This document shows positions 1-9,561 of a DNA stretch of 41,958 bases, piece after piece (the first letter of the stretch is position 1; each line of letters begins with the position of its first letter). The stretch is from Azolla pinnata (lineage: Eukaryota > Streptophyta > Polypodiopsida > Salviniales > Salviniaceae), in assembly GCA_037176905.1 (NCBI GenBank), contig JBBBWG010032542.1, positions 1 to 41,958 on the forward strand, given 5' to 3'. The position numbers and the translations under genes are program-made. The notes beneath the pieces are model-generated. The model made no database searches. It saw only the letters and a program-made list of their open reading frames with translations, and was not told the origin of the DNA.

Positions 1-2203
1 GGACGTACCTACTCCTTTGGATGGCCCAGCACAGCACACGAGGTCGGCTTCACGGTCAGCCAACCCTCTTAGTACGGGAGTTGTATCTGAAGATCATCCG
101 AGTAGTAGTGCTACTATCAGTTCGACAGGTCGGACAAACCAAGTTCGGACGTGCGAAGTACGATCGCACTAGAACCGGCTAGCCCTGTCATTCCACGTCG
201 ATCGGAACGACCGTCATAGCCACCTGAGAGGTACTCTCCCGGCTTATTCTTTACGGACGCCAGTGAACCAACGACATACCGAAAAGCTATGAAAGCTACG
301 AATGCTGCAAGTTGGCGACTTGCAAGGGAGTCGGAGATGAACTCCATCCGTGCAAACGAAACCTGGGATATGGTGGAACTTCCGCGGAATCGGCAAGCAC
401 TTCCGTGCAAATGGGTCTTCCGACTCAAACAGATGTCCAATTCCTCCGGTCCAAAGTATAAGGCACGAATCGTAGCGAAAGGGTTTCAGCAAGAGTACGG
501 CGTAGACTTCGACGAAGTCTTCTCACCCATCGTAAAGATGACCACCTTCTGTTTCCTCCTCGGCGTAGTCGCGCTCGAGGATTTGGAGCTTCTTCAGCTA
601 GATGTAAAAACGGCATTCCTCCATTGTGATCTAGACGAGGAAATTTAAATGGAGCAGCCGAGCTCCGACGGCAAATGCTGTTGAAGTTCGCTATGAAGGA
701 CCTCGGTCCGGTGCATCACATTCTCGGGATGAAGATCACGCGGAATCGCCATTCACGACAGTTGTATCTGTCTCAGTCCACTTACATCCGACGAATCTTG
801 GAGCGCTTTAGCATGCATTCGGCTCGATCTGCTACGACACCGCTTCCCGCCAACCTTCGGTTGTCACGGAAGGACTGCCTGACACCCGGTACGGAGGGGG
901 ACCATATGAAGTCAGTGCCATACGCACCCCGGCTGTTGGCTCGTTAATGTACGATATGGTCGCGACGCGGCCAGACATAGCGCATGCGGTTGGAGTCGTC
1001 AACAGATTCATGCACAATCCTGACCGCCCACACTGGAATGCATTGAAGCATATCTTTAGATATCTAGTTGGCACACAAGACTACGGCATTAAATTCGGAC
1101 CGAACGAACCCTTAGGCCCAGTGGGCTACACTGACTCGGATTACGCGGGTTGTCTGAACACCCGGAAATCGACGTCCGGATACTTCTTCAGATTCGGAAC
1201 CAGCGCCATTTCGTGGAGGTCGAAACTACAAGATTGTACGACTACTAGCACGACCGAAGCAGAGTACATAGTTGTGTCGGACGCAGCGAAGGAAGCGCTT
1301 TGGCTCGGACGACTAGCTCGTACGTTTCGACAATGTAATTCGAAATCGATTCCGACCGTGTTCAGCGACAGTCAAGGAGCCGTCGCTTTAGCGAAGAATC
1401 AAGTACATCACAATGTTTCGAAACATATCGAGGTTCGATACCACTTCGTTCGGGATTGCGCAACTAAGGAGATGCTCAGTCTAGAGAAGGTCTCTACGAC
1501 TGACAATGTTGCGGACGTGATGACCAAGAGTCTTTCGACGGACCGATTTCGGTCCTTACGCAGTCGGATGGGCGTGGAGCTGATTTCGGACTAGCTACGG
1601 AGATAGTCGTAATTTTACGACAACCGCATTTTTATGATTAATCGTATTTATGCCCGATCATGATTTCACGATTTTTCGTGACTTCCGATTTTTCGTATCT
1701 TCTGATTTTTCGTGAAACCACGATTAATCTTGTCGGTGCCCGGTCGTATTTTCCGATCGCACTTTTCTGTAGTATATCAGCCCCTTTTTAAAACTGTAAA
1801 ACCTGTATATTTTCCTTTTTTCTTTTACGGATTTTTGGAACACGCCCATTACGGGGGAGTGCAGAATACGTGCATCTAATGGCCATGTTCACACTATCCA
1901 TAAGTAGACGGGCCATATTTGTAATATGCCGGAATGGCGTGAGCCCTAGCCTGGGGGTATAAATATCAGGCTTGTATGGTCGTCCAAAGTTGGTTGCTCC
2001 AACTTCAGTTAATGGTAAAGTTCCATTTTGTGTCTATCTCTCTCCTACTCTCTCGTGTCTTTGGCCGCCACATCTGACTGGTTCAGATTTGAAGCCTCCT
2101 CCTTCAGATTTGATCTTCTCTCAGCATCAACTCACATCTTAACGCTTCCACCATACTGCTGAAAGCCAGCGCTTCTTCCGCTTGACGACCTTAGTCCCCA
2201 ACA
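1..2203 (+). mobile_element. Ty1/copia retroelement, 3' part
   Basis: Fossil Ty1/copia element whose 5' part lies outside the window. Parts in order: the linker before reverse transcriptase (1-260), the start of reverse transcriptase (about 260-650, with the copia signatures CKWVFRLKQ and KARIVAKGFQQ), its distal part (675-940, LGMKITR), then the RNase H region (947-1594) with GYTDSDYAGC, the STTEAEY motif and a KHIEVRYHFVRD segment, all typical copia pol. A non-coding stretch of about 260 bp, a polypurine tract at 1851-1859 (ACGGGGGAG) and the 3' LTR follow. It is broken, with several breaks. Two solo LTRs of the same family lie downstream at 5716-6019 and 11437-11778. Family assignment is very secure; age cannot be estimated because the 5' LTR is not in view. 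Confidence 0.93.
1860..2203 (+). repeat. 3' LTR of copia element (family A)
   Basis: The 344-bp LTR begins TG directly after the polypurine tract and ends CA (…CCCCAACA). It has a TATA box (TATAAATA) at about 1958 and a pyrimidine-rich leader (TCTCTCTCCTACTCTCTCG). Its limits are confirmed by two independent homologous solo copies in this window that start and end at the same bases and are framed by 5-bp target duplications. The next bases are TTAGGGTTTCC, so the LTR abuts the telomere-like array directly. Confidence 0.9.
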
Positions 2204-3130
2204 TTAGGGTTTCCAGAAATTTAGGGTTTACGGTTAATCTAGGTTTAGGATTTTTCGACCAATTTAGGGTTTTTCAACCAGTTTAGGGTTTCTAGAAATT
2301 TAGGGTTTAGGGTTTCAGCCAATTTAGGGCACCACAATTTAGGGTTTAGAGTTTAGGGTTTCACAACCATTTTTAGCCATTTTTAGCCATTTTCCGCCAA
2401 TTCAAGGTTTTCCAGCCATTTTCAGCCATTTTATGGTTTCCCAACCAATTTAGGGTGTAGGGTTTAGGGTAATTTATGGTTTAGGGTTTCAACCAATTTA
2501 GGGCACCACAATTTAGGGTTTAGGGTTTAGGGTTTCACAACCATTTTCAGCCATTTTCAGCCAGTTTTCGCCAATTTAGGGTTTTCCAACCATTTCCAGC
2601 CATTTTAGGGTTTTCCAACCACTTTAGGGTTTAGGGTCTAGGGTTTATCGTTTTTCAACCAGTTTAGGGTTTTCAACCAATTTAGGGTTAAGGGCCATTT
2701 TAGGGTTTCTAGAAATTTAGGGTTTGGGGTTAAAGGGTTTAGGGTTTTTCAACCAATTTAGGGTTTCCAGAAATTTAGGGTTTAGGGTAATTTAGGGCTT
2801 AGGGTTTCAACCAATTTAGGCTTTAGGCTTTAGGCTTTCACAACTAATTAAGGGTTTAGGCTTTAGGCTTTCACAACCATTTTCAGGCATTTTCAGCTAT
2901 TTTCTGCCAATTTAGGCCATTTTCAGCCATTTTAGGATTTCCCAACCAATTTAGGGTTTAGGGTTTCCAACCGGTTTAGGTATTTTCAGCCAATTTTGGC
3001 TTTAGGGCCAGTTTAGGGTTTCGTGAAATTTAGGGTTTAGGGTAATTTAGGGTTTAGGGTTTCAACCAATTTAGGGCACCACAATTTAGGGTTTAAGGTT
3101 TAGGGTTTTTCAGCCATTTTCCACCAATTT
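2204..3130. repeat. Degenerate telomere-like (TTTAGGG) array
   Basis: About 0.9 kb of interspersed TTTAGGG / TTTAGGGTTTAGGG units alternating with short spacers such as CAACCAATTTAGGG, CAGCCATTTTC and CCAGAAATTTAGGG. TTTAGGG is the Arabidopsis-type plant telomere repeat. The array is not a clean telomere: units are spaced and mutated, and all run in one orientation. It is best described as an interstitial telomere-like minisatellite. A second, longer array with the same organisation lies at 39935-41254. No coding potential is credible here. Confidence 0.9.
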
Positions 3131-3440
3131 AGGGTTTCACTAATTCACGACAAATTTCAGTAATTCACCACAAATTTAGGGTTTCCACAAATTTCACTAA
3201 TTCACGACAAATTTCACCACTAATTTCACTAATACAAGCAAATATCACTAAATTAACGACAAAGTTTACTAATTCACCACAAATTTCACCACTCATTTCA
3301 CTAATACAAGCAAATACCACTAAATCAACGACAAATTCCACTAATTCACCACAAATTTCACTAATATAGGCAAATACGACTAGATTAACGACAAATTTGA
3401 CTAAGTCTACAACAAATTTCACTAATACAGCTCGATCACC
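3131..3440. repeat. CACTAATTCACCACAAATTT-type minisatellite
   Basis: Directly follows the telomere-like array. It is built of about 20-bp units of the form TTTCACTAATTCACGACAAA and variants (ACTAATACAAGCAAATACCA). The same kind of array follows the second telomere-like block (41255-41690). The two share an identical 24-base stretch at 3409-3432 and 41528-41551, so they belong to one composite repeat family. Confidence 0.85.
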
Positions 3441-3800
3441 ACTAATTTGCCCCCAAATTCATGTAGTGACTTGCTAAATGAGGTTTGGAGCTGGAGGAGT
3501 AGGAGGCGAGCAGCAGTAATAGCAGCAGCAACAGCAAAGAAGCAGCAGCAGTAGCAAAGTAGCAGCAACAACAACAACAGGGTTTCGGCAACAGCAGCAG
3601 TAGCAGTAGCAGAAAAGAAAGGGAGCAGCAGAGCAGCAGAGTAGCAGGGGCGAGCAGTAGGGCGAGCAGCAGAGCAACAGGGGCGAGCAACAGGGTGAGC
3701 ACGGCGAGCAGGGAGAGCAGGAGAGCAGGGGTGAGGAAGGGCGAGCAGGAGCGAGCTGTAGGGAACAAGAAGAGAGAAAGAAAAGAGCAGCAGGGAACAA
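3441..3800. repeat. AGC/GAGCAG-rich low-complexity tract
   Basis: After the shared landmark GAGCTGGAGGAGTAG (3488-3502) the plus strand becomes almost purely AGC, AAC and GAGCAG triplets up to about 3790. Open frames here encode only poly-Leu, Cys or Ser runs and are low-complexity artefacts. It is the third module of the composite repeat; the counterpart is at 41691-41767. Confidence 0.8.
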
Positions 3801-4089
3801 GCTAGGGTTTGGAATTTGGGGGAAAAAACACCCCCAAGTGTTGTTTACCACGCAGTTACTGCGCCACTTACCATGCGTTCACCACGAAACTACAGAAAAA
3901 CAACCACGACTTTGCCGATCCACACCACAGCAGTTCAGAGTCATCCTCGACCGATGCAGAGGAGTTGTGCAGGACACACATCGACCCATGGGGAGCTCGT
4001 ACCATTTGATGTAGGTGTGACCGATGCAGGAAAAGATTTAGGTGAGCTCGTCGTGTAGTGCACGATCATATACGGAAATGGGGCCGTTG
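3801..4089. other. Unassigned stretch before the CACTA coding region
   Basis: No gene recognised. It starts GCTAGGGTTTGGAATTTGGG, like the preceding repeat, then turns into ordinary mixed sequence. The left end of the CACTA element should lie about here, but I could not find a CACTACAAGG terminus or a left subterminal array. The left terminus is probably lost or too diverged. Confidence 0.4.
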
Positions 4090-4135
4090 GAATCCTGAAG
4101 AGTCACCCCATGATGTTCCTCATCACACTGTCGCA

Positions 4136-4717
4136 CCGTAGTTGGTATGTGACTACTACAAGTGGGCAAGGGCAGAGGCTGAAGAAGAAGAGGCACGTGT
4201 ATGACCACGTATAAATGACGCAGTGGATGATCTAGAGGGTTTAGCGGTGCAAGAACAGGATCCCAATCAGCAACTGAAAGATATGATTGAAGATCTACAT
4301 CGGCTAGCACGTCGGCAAGGATCGGGACGTCAAGCAAGGGAAGGTCCCAATTCTGACGTTTCGACATTACTACAGGCTGCTAGAACATATATTTACGATA
4401 GAGCTAACTTCTCAGTGCTTCAGACAGCGATGGAGATCATGAATCTCCAAATATCGTATGGATGGAGTGATGCGTCGGTGGATGCATTGCTAAGTCTCGT
4501 GGGGAAGATGTTGCCGCAGCCCCATCGTCTTCCAGCTTTGTGCGAAGATGCAAGGAAGCAGATGAGCATATTGCATGGGCTCGACTACGTCAAAATCCAT
4601 GCATGTATCAACGACTATGTGCTATTCAGAAGGGAATTAGCAGATTTTTCTGAATGCCCCAAGTGTGGAGAGGCCAGATATCGACGAGACGTATCATCAT
4701 TGCAAGTTCCTCACAAG
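4136..4717 (+). pseudogene. CACTA TNP2-type transposase, N-terminal exon
   Basis: Reads YYKWARAEAEEEE (end of a transposase-associated domain), a TGA at 4202-4204, then a linker. A TNP2-typical block follows: LLSLVGKMLPQPHRLP, LHGLDYVKIHACINDYVLF, and a zinc-like pair ECPKCGEARY. In CACTA TNP2 proteins this is the region just before the Transposase_21 core. The exon ends …CACAAG at 4717 before a GT donor. Joined to 5055 it gives HKVLRQIPVIPRL, the usual TNP2 sequence across this junction, which fixes the intron exactly. There is no plausible ATG in this exon and the true start lies upstream or is lost. Confidence 0.85.
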
Positions 4718-5054
4718 GTTAGCCTGAAAATATATTGTTTACAAATTTTCTTTCGTGTTTGCCGCTAAATTGCAACAAGATTGCATTGACTTTGCTGCAA
4801 GTTTTCCGCACTTTTGCAGGTAGTTTGGTGCCAATTTGCAGCAACTTTGCCGCGATTTTGCAACAAGTTTGCCACAAGTTTGTCGCGAATTTGCTGCAAC
4901 TTTGCCGCACGTTTGCAGCTACTTTGCCACAAGTTTTCCGCAAATTTGCTTCAAGTTTGCCGCGTTTTGCCGCAAATTTGTTGCATGCTTGCCGCATGTT
5001 TGCTGCAACATTCCTGTTTTGCAACCCTTAACCCTTCCCCTTTGCAAATTTCAG
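4718..5054 (+). repeat. Intron carrying a subterminal-type TTTGCCGC array
   Basis: A GT…AG intron between two transposase exons. From about 4745 to 5035 it is a tandem of 11-13 bp units such as GTTTGCCACAA, TTTGCTGCAAC and TTTGCCGCAC. These are the reverse complement of the GCGGCAAA units in the right subterminal arrays (12245-12746, 15096-15738). CACTA subterminal repeats normally sit between the terminus and the gene, and in inverted orientation at the left end. Here that orientation is found inside an intron. Confidence 0.75.
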
Positions 5055-5571
5055 GTACTCCGACAAATCCCGGTTATTCCGAGACTTCGTATGATGTTTC
5101 AATGTCGATCCGTCGCCTCATTGATTGATTGGCATGTATCACATCGGAGCCAAGATGGCAAGTGGAGAATACTAGCCGATTCCCCAACGTGGCAACATAT
5201 GGATACTACTTGGCCTGAATTCGGAGATGAACCGCGCTACTTGAGGCTGGGTTTAGGGACAGACGGAGTGAACCTATTTGGGCTTCGAAGTAGCTCATAC
5301 AGTGTTTGGCCAGTTGTGCTAGTGAATTACAACCTAGCTCCACACATGGCGATCAAGAAGGGTCATATCATGTTAACACTCCTCATCCCTAGGAAGTACA
5401 CGGTCGCAAATATGGATGTGTACCTGGCACCACTTGTTGAAGAGCTACAGATATTATAGCAAGGGGTTCCAATAAAAGATATGTCAAAGGCCCATCCAAA
5501 TCGCCTATTCAACCTTCGAGCAATTCTAATGTGGAGATTGCATGACTTCCCAGGATTCGAGCAATGTTCAG
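5055..5571 (+). pseudogene. CACTA TNP2 transposase core (Transposase_21) exon
   Basis: Frame from GTA CTC CGA gives VLRQIPVIPRLRMMF, then WHVSHRSQDGKWRILADS, RYLRLGLGTDGVNLFG, YSVWPVVLVNYNLAPHM, MLTLLIPRKYT and MDVYLAPLVEELQIL. These match, block by block, the TNP2 core familiar from plant CACTA elements (RLGLASDGFNPFG, YSTWPVVLIPYNLPP, MLSLLIPGP, DVYLQPLIDEL). A TAG at 5457-5459 stands where the family has Trp. After it the frame stays open as FNLRAILMWRLHDFPGFEQCSG to the donor at 5571/5572. Intron 5572-5664 joins G|GC in phase with the next exon. Confidence 0.9.
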
Positions 5572-5664
5572 GTTAGTTAGAACCCTAAACCGATTTAGAT
5601 CTCTTCTATCTACATTTAACGTCGATTCGTAATTACTCTAACACAAGTCGTTTTTAACTCACAG

Positions 5665-6186
5665 GCTTATCAACCTCAGGGTACCATGCCGGTCTTAGAT
5701 GTGGACCATCCCTCGTGTCGAATACGGGTCATATTTGTAATAAGCCAAAAAGGCTTTAGCCCTAGCTTGGGGGTATAAATACCAAGCTTGTATGACCGTC
5801 CAAAGTTAGTTGTTCCAACTCTTGTGAATAGAAGTTCTATTCTTGTGCCTATCTCTCTCTCACACTCTCTCTTGTACCTCTGCCACCACTTCTCACCTCC
5901 TCAGATCTGAAGCATCCTCCTTCAGATCTGATCTTCTCTTTGTTCTAATCTACCTCTTGACATCTCCAACATACTACTAGAAGTTAGTGCCTTGTTCCGC
6001 CTGACGGTCTCTCCCAACACCTCGTGTCTACACGACCGCCTCACCTCAAATGAGTGATTTATTCAAATCACGGTAGATTTCTACCGCCCACGCATAAACA
6101 CTACCAACCAGATGAAAATGGGAAAACGCCAAGATGTGTCACTATGAAATAGTGGAAGGAGATGTGGGTGCAGGCTAATGGGGAAG
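5665..6186 (+). pseudogene. CACTA transposase exon split by a solo LTR
   Basis: Begins after an ACAG acceptor at 5664 and reads LSTSGYHAGLRCGPSLVS up to 5715. It resumes at 6025 after the solo LTR and its duplicated CCTCG. The second part reads STRPPHLK, a TGA at 6051-6053, then VIYSNHGRFLPPTHKHYQPD, the GHRRFLP region of TNP2. Similarity fades near 6115-6186, where gypsy LTR sequence begins. The central transposase segment expected next (the HNLDVMHIEKNV region of TNP2) is not present anywhere in the window. Confidence 0.75.
5716..6019 (+). repeat. Solo LTR of copia family A, with 5-bp TSD
   Basis: 304 bp, TG…CA, homologous to the 3' LTR at 1860-2203: the same GGGGGTATAAATACCAAGC TATA region, the same pyrimidine-rich leader and the same …GACGGTCTCTCCCAACA end. 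It is flanked by a perfect duplication CCTCG (5711-5715 and 6020-6024). No internal element sequence is attached, so it is a solo LTR left by LTR-LTR recombination. It sits inside a transposase exon in the same orientation as that gene. Confidence 0.93.
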
Positions 6187-6305
6187 TTGCATGTCTTTTT
6201 GTATAAATAAGACAGTTTACCTTGATTCATTGAAGGTGAACAACACCAGTTAATGGTCATCAAGCTTCCTGTTTACGAATCGTCATAACAACAGTTATCA
6301 TAACA
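6187..6305 (+). repeat. Left LTR remnant of gypsy element 1
   Basis: Matches the terminal 118 bases of the right LTR (9710-9827) from TTGCATG through GTATAAATAAGAC, AAGGTGAACAACACC and …ATAACA. It includes the TATA box at 6202 and the predicted transcript start near 6233. It is shorter than the right LTR, so no left target duplication can be read. Confidence 0.85.
6202..6243 (+). promoter_or_regulatory. LTR TATA box and self-primer sequence (gypsy 1)
   Basis: TATAAATAA at 6202-6210. The 11-mer AAGGTGAACAA at 6233-6243 starts 31 bases after the first T, where a transcript would start. It is the exact reverse complement of the primer-binding stretch TTGTTCACCTT at 6308-6318. The right LTR repeats the same layout (TATA 9725, 11-mer 9756-9766). 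Confidence 0.7.
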
Positions 6306-6307
6306 GT

Positions 6308-6318
6308 TTGTTCACCTT
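6308..6318 (+). other. Predicted self-priming PBS (gypsy 1)
   Basis: TTGTTCACCTT begins two bases (GT) after the LTR's terminal CA at 6305. It does not begin TGG, so it does not fit a tRNA 3' end. It is an exact 11-base complement of the predicted RNA 5' end in the LTR (6233-6243). Eleven bases is also the length of the Tf1 self-primer. Confidence 0.7.
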
Positions 6319-9300
6319 CCTTGTTCCGCTATCTTCCCCCTTGCTTCTCCTCTCATTAAGCCATGGCGGATGAAGCTATGTCTGATCCTACCATTAGTCT
6401 CTCTACGAACTTGCAGCCCTGGAAGAACTCCAAGCCGAGAATGCTACCCTTCGTGAAACTCTACTCAAGTTTCAATCTACTATACCCTCAATCACCCCAC
6501 CCATCGGAAGCCACCCACCCACTACCACTATCGCACCAAACCCACCCCCACCATACTAAGAATCATACCCCGAACCTAAGGTGAGTCTCCCTGATAAGTT
6601 TGATGGGACACGCTCACAAGTACGTGGTTACGCTACAGGCTTCCACCAGGTCGGTCTCCTAGGTTCTCTACTGACAGGATCAGCAGAAGCATGGTTCGCT
6701 CCCTTGGTGGAAATTGCCTCGCCGCTTTTGGAAGATTTCTCAGCCTTCCTCACTGAGTTCGAAGCTACATTTGAGGAGACAGACCGCCGACGAGTTGCGC
6801 TCAATAAGATATACTCCTTGCAGCAAGGAAATCGGGCAACATCAACATACGCCTCCGAATTCCGGCAACTTGCATCTGAGGTGGGGTGGGGCGACCAGGC
6901 CCTTCGAGATCAATTCCTTCGGGGATTAAGAGGTGATGTAAAAACTTTGTTATTAAGTTTTCCAGAACCAACCTCGTTATCTGACGCAATAGCGCAAGCG
7001 GTGCGTTGTGATAATTGTCTCTTTGAGTTTCGTCAAGAGGAGCGGCTATCTAAGCTTGGGCCGCCTTCATTTCCTCCTTTTGTCCTCTTCCAATCTCCAC
7101 CCCCACTGCATGTCCCTACCAAGGTGCCAACAAGCGATTCACCTACGCCGATGGAGGTAGATCTAATTCGGCCCCGTTCATTGTCCACTGCTCAACGACA
7201 ACATCGTCGGGACAATCACTTGTGCTTCTATTGTGGCACATCCGGATATCTTGCTATTGTTTGCCCGGCCAAAGGAAGCCGCATCTCGGGAAACGCAAGG
7301 GCCTAGTTGCAGTAAGGACTATGCAGCTGGGCTCCATCAGTCGAGAGGATAGCCCTATCCATATCGCACCATGTTAAAATGGTTTCCTTGTTCTGGTTCT
7401 CTTGGAGGTCAGAGCCAAGGTGATCTTCATTAACGCTCTATTAGATTCTGGCGCAACAACATGTTTTATAGACATCCTTTTTGCTCGCACACACTCCATC
7501 CCAAGGGTCAAGAAAACAAGCAGATTCTAGTCAAGGCTATCGATGGACGACTACTCTCATCGGGTGTCATTACGGATGAAACGACTCCACTAGAGCTCAC
7601 TGTGGGATCACATCGGGAAGTAATCACTTTCGATTTAATTTCTTCTCCTCGGCACCCTGTCATTCTAGGTTTGTCATGGTTAGTGTTGCACAATCCCAGC
7701 CTGACAAAAATAGGGTACACCATCCAGTAGCTTATTACACCCTCAAATTCACAACTCCTGAAATCAACTACCCGATCTATGACGTTCCTTACAGCCATCA
7801 TCTCAGCTTTCGAGGAATGGAGGTCTTATCTCGCTGGGGCCCAACACCGTGTTCAAGTCATCACAGACCACAAGAACCTTCTTTATTTTGCTTCTACTTG
7901 CACCTTGAATCGTCGTCAAGCCCGATGGTCAATCTTCCTCGCTGACTAAGACTTTGAAATCAAGTTCTGTCCAGGGAACAGTCATAGTACAGCTGATGCT
8001 CTTTCTATGTGACCAGAACTCGCATCTCACCCTAGTGACAAAGCCTACGAAGAACAGTCCCTATGCTTGTTAACCCCTAATCAAGTTCAAATCTCTGCAA
8101 CGTATCTACTCCAAGATGAGACCCTCCTTGCTGAGATCTCCAGGGCCACCATCGCCGACCGCTTTGCTCAAGAAATCAAGGCAAGTCTCGAGGATCCAAC
8201 CTCTCGATCACCCCGGGATGATCTCGATAAATTCTCTCTTCGTGATGGGTTACTCCTTAGAAGCAACCTTTGTCTATGTCCCGGAGGGACCCTGCTGAGT
8301 TCGTGTCATATCGGAATGCCATGACAATTTCCTTGCAGGCCACTTCGGCGTCGCCAAAACTTTAGAGCCCATCTCTCGGACTTACTGGTGGCCCCAACAG
8401 TGGAAACTCATCAAAGCTTTCATCATCCATACGGACTGCTTCAACTTCTCCCACTTCCTGATCGGCCTTGGTCATCCATATCTATAGACTTCATCACCGA
8501 CCTACCACCATCGGGGGTACATGATTCTATCTTGGTAGCCGTGGATCGATTTACCAAAATGACGCATTTTATACCCTGTTCCAAAGCCATCTCTGGAGCA
8601 GCGACTGCGAATCTCATTCTAGCGAATGTGGTGCACCTCCATGGGTTGCTCAATGACATTGTCTCTGATTGTGGTCCACCATTTATTTCCCATTTTTGGA
8701 AATGACTCTTCCAAATTCTCGGCACCACCACCAAGCTCTCGACGGCATTCCACCCACAAACAGATGGCCAAAAAAAATGCGTCAATCAAGTACTAGAGCA
8801 ATACCTGCGATGTGTGGTAAGCTACCAGCAAAATGATTGGACTACGCTCCTCCCATTAGCGGAATTTGCTTATAATAACTCCCTTCATTCATCTATTGGA
8901 ACCTCCCCCTTCTTTGCAAACTTTAGTTTCCACCCTTACTTTAGCATATCTCTTCCCTCTGGCTCAGTAAACCCTTCGGCTGAAGAGCGGGCACGTCATC
9001 TAAAGGACATCCACCAAGATCTAACTCTTTAGTTAGTTAATACGCAGGACCGGAAAAAGTCAACCGCCAACAATCTAAGAGTGCACGCGCCCAATTTTCA
9101 AGTGGGCGACATGGTATGGCTTCTACGGCGGAACATTACAACCACTCATCCATGTTCAAAGCTAGATTATACAAAATTAGGTCCTTTCTGTATCTCCGAG
9201 TGCATCAATCCTGTGGCCTACCGACTCGACCTCCCGCCGAACTACCACATCCATAACGTTTTCCATGTATCCCTCTTGGAATTCTACCATCCTTCCGTCC

Positions 9301-9561
9301 TTCCAGGGTGGCAACACAGTAATCCCCGGCCCATTAGGCTACTGTCTGGGGATGAGTATGAAGTTGAAAAAATCCTTGACTCCAAGTTGGTACGTCAAAA
9401 ACTCTATTATCTGGTACTTTGGAAGGGATATCCGATATCGGAAGCTACTTGGGAGCCTCACGATCATTTGTCCAATGCAGCTCAGGCGGTTCATGATTTT
9501 CATCTTCGCTATCCACACAAACCTTCGCCGCCTAGAAGACAACGCTAAATAGGGGGGATGA

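Noticed and set aside
2204-3130. Interpretation as a true telomere or chromosome end
   Set aside because: Units are interrupted and mutated, and more than 38 kb of transposons, host genes and a second array follow on the same contig, so it is interstitial.
3442-3851. Minus-strand frames rich in Leu, Cys and Ser
   Set aside because: They are translations of the AGC/GAGCAG low-complexity tract; no domain, and the same kind of tract recurs in the second composite repeat.
4038-4060. CGTGTAGTGCACG as a CACTA left terminus
   Set aside because: GTAGTG is in the wrong orientation for a left end and the following bases do not match the ACAAGGTAATTGGCTG terminal repeat.
4735-5128. Overlapping frames on both strands with repeated Phe-Ala-Ala-Asn-like units
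   Set aside because: They translate the 11-13 bp repeats of the CACTA intron; splice sites and the transposase frame explain this stretch better.
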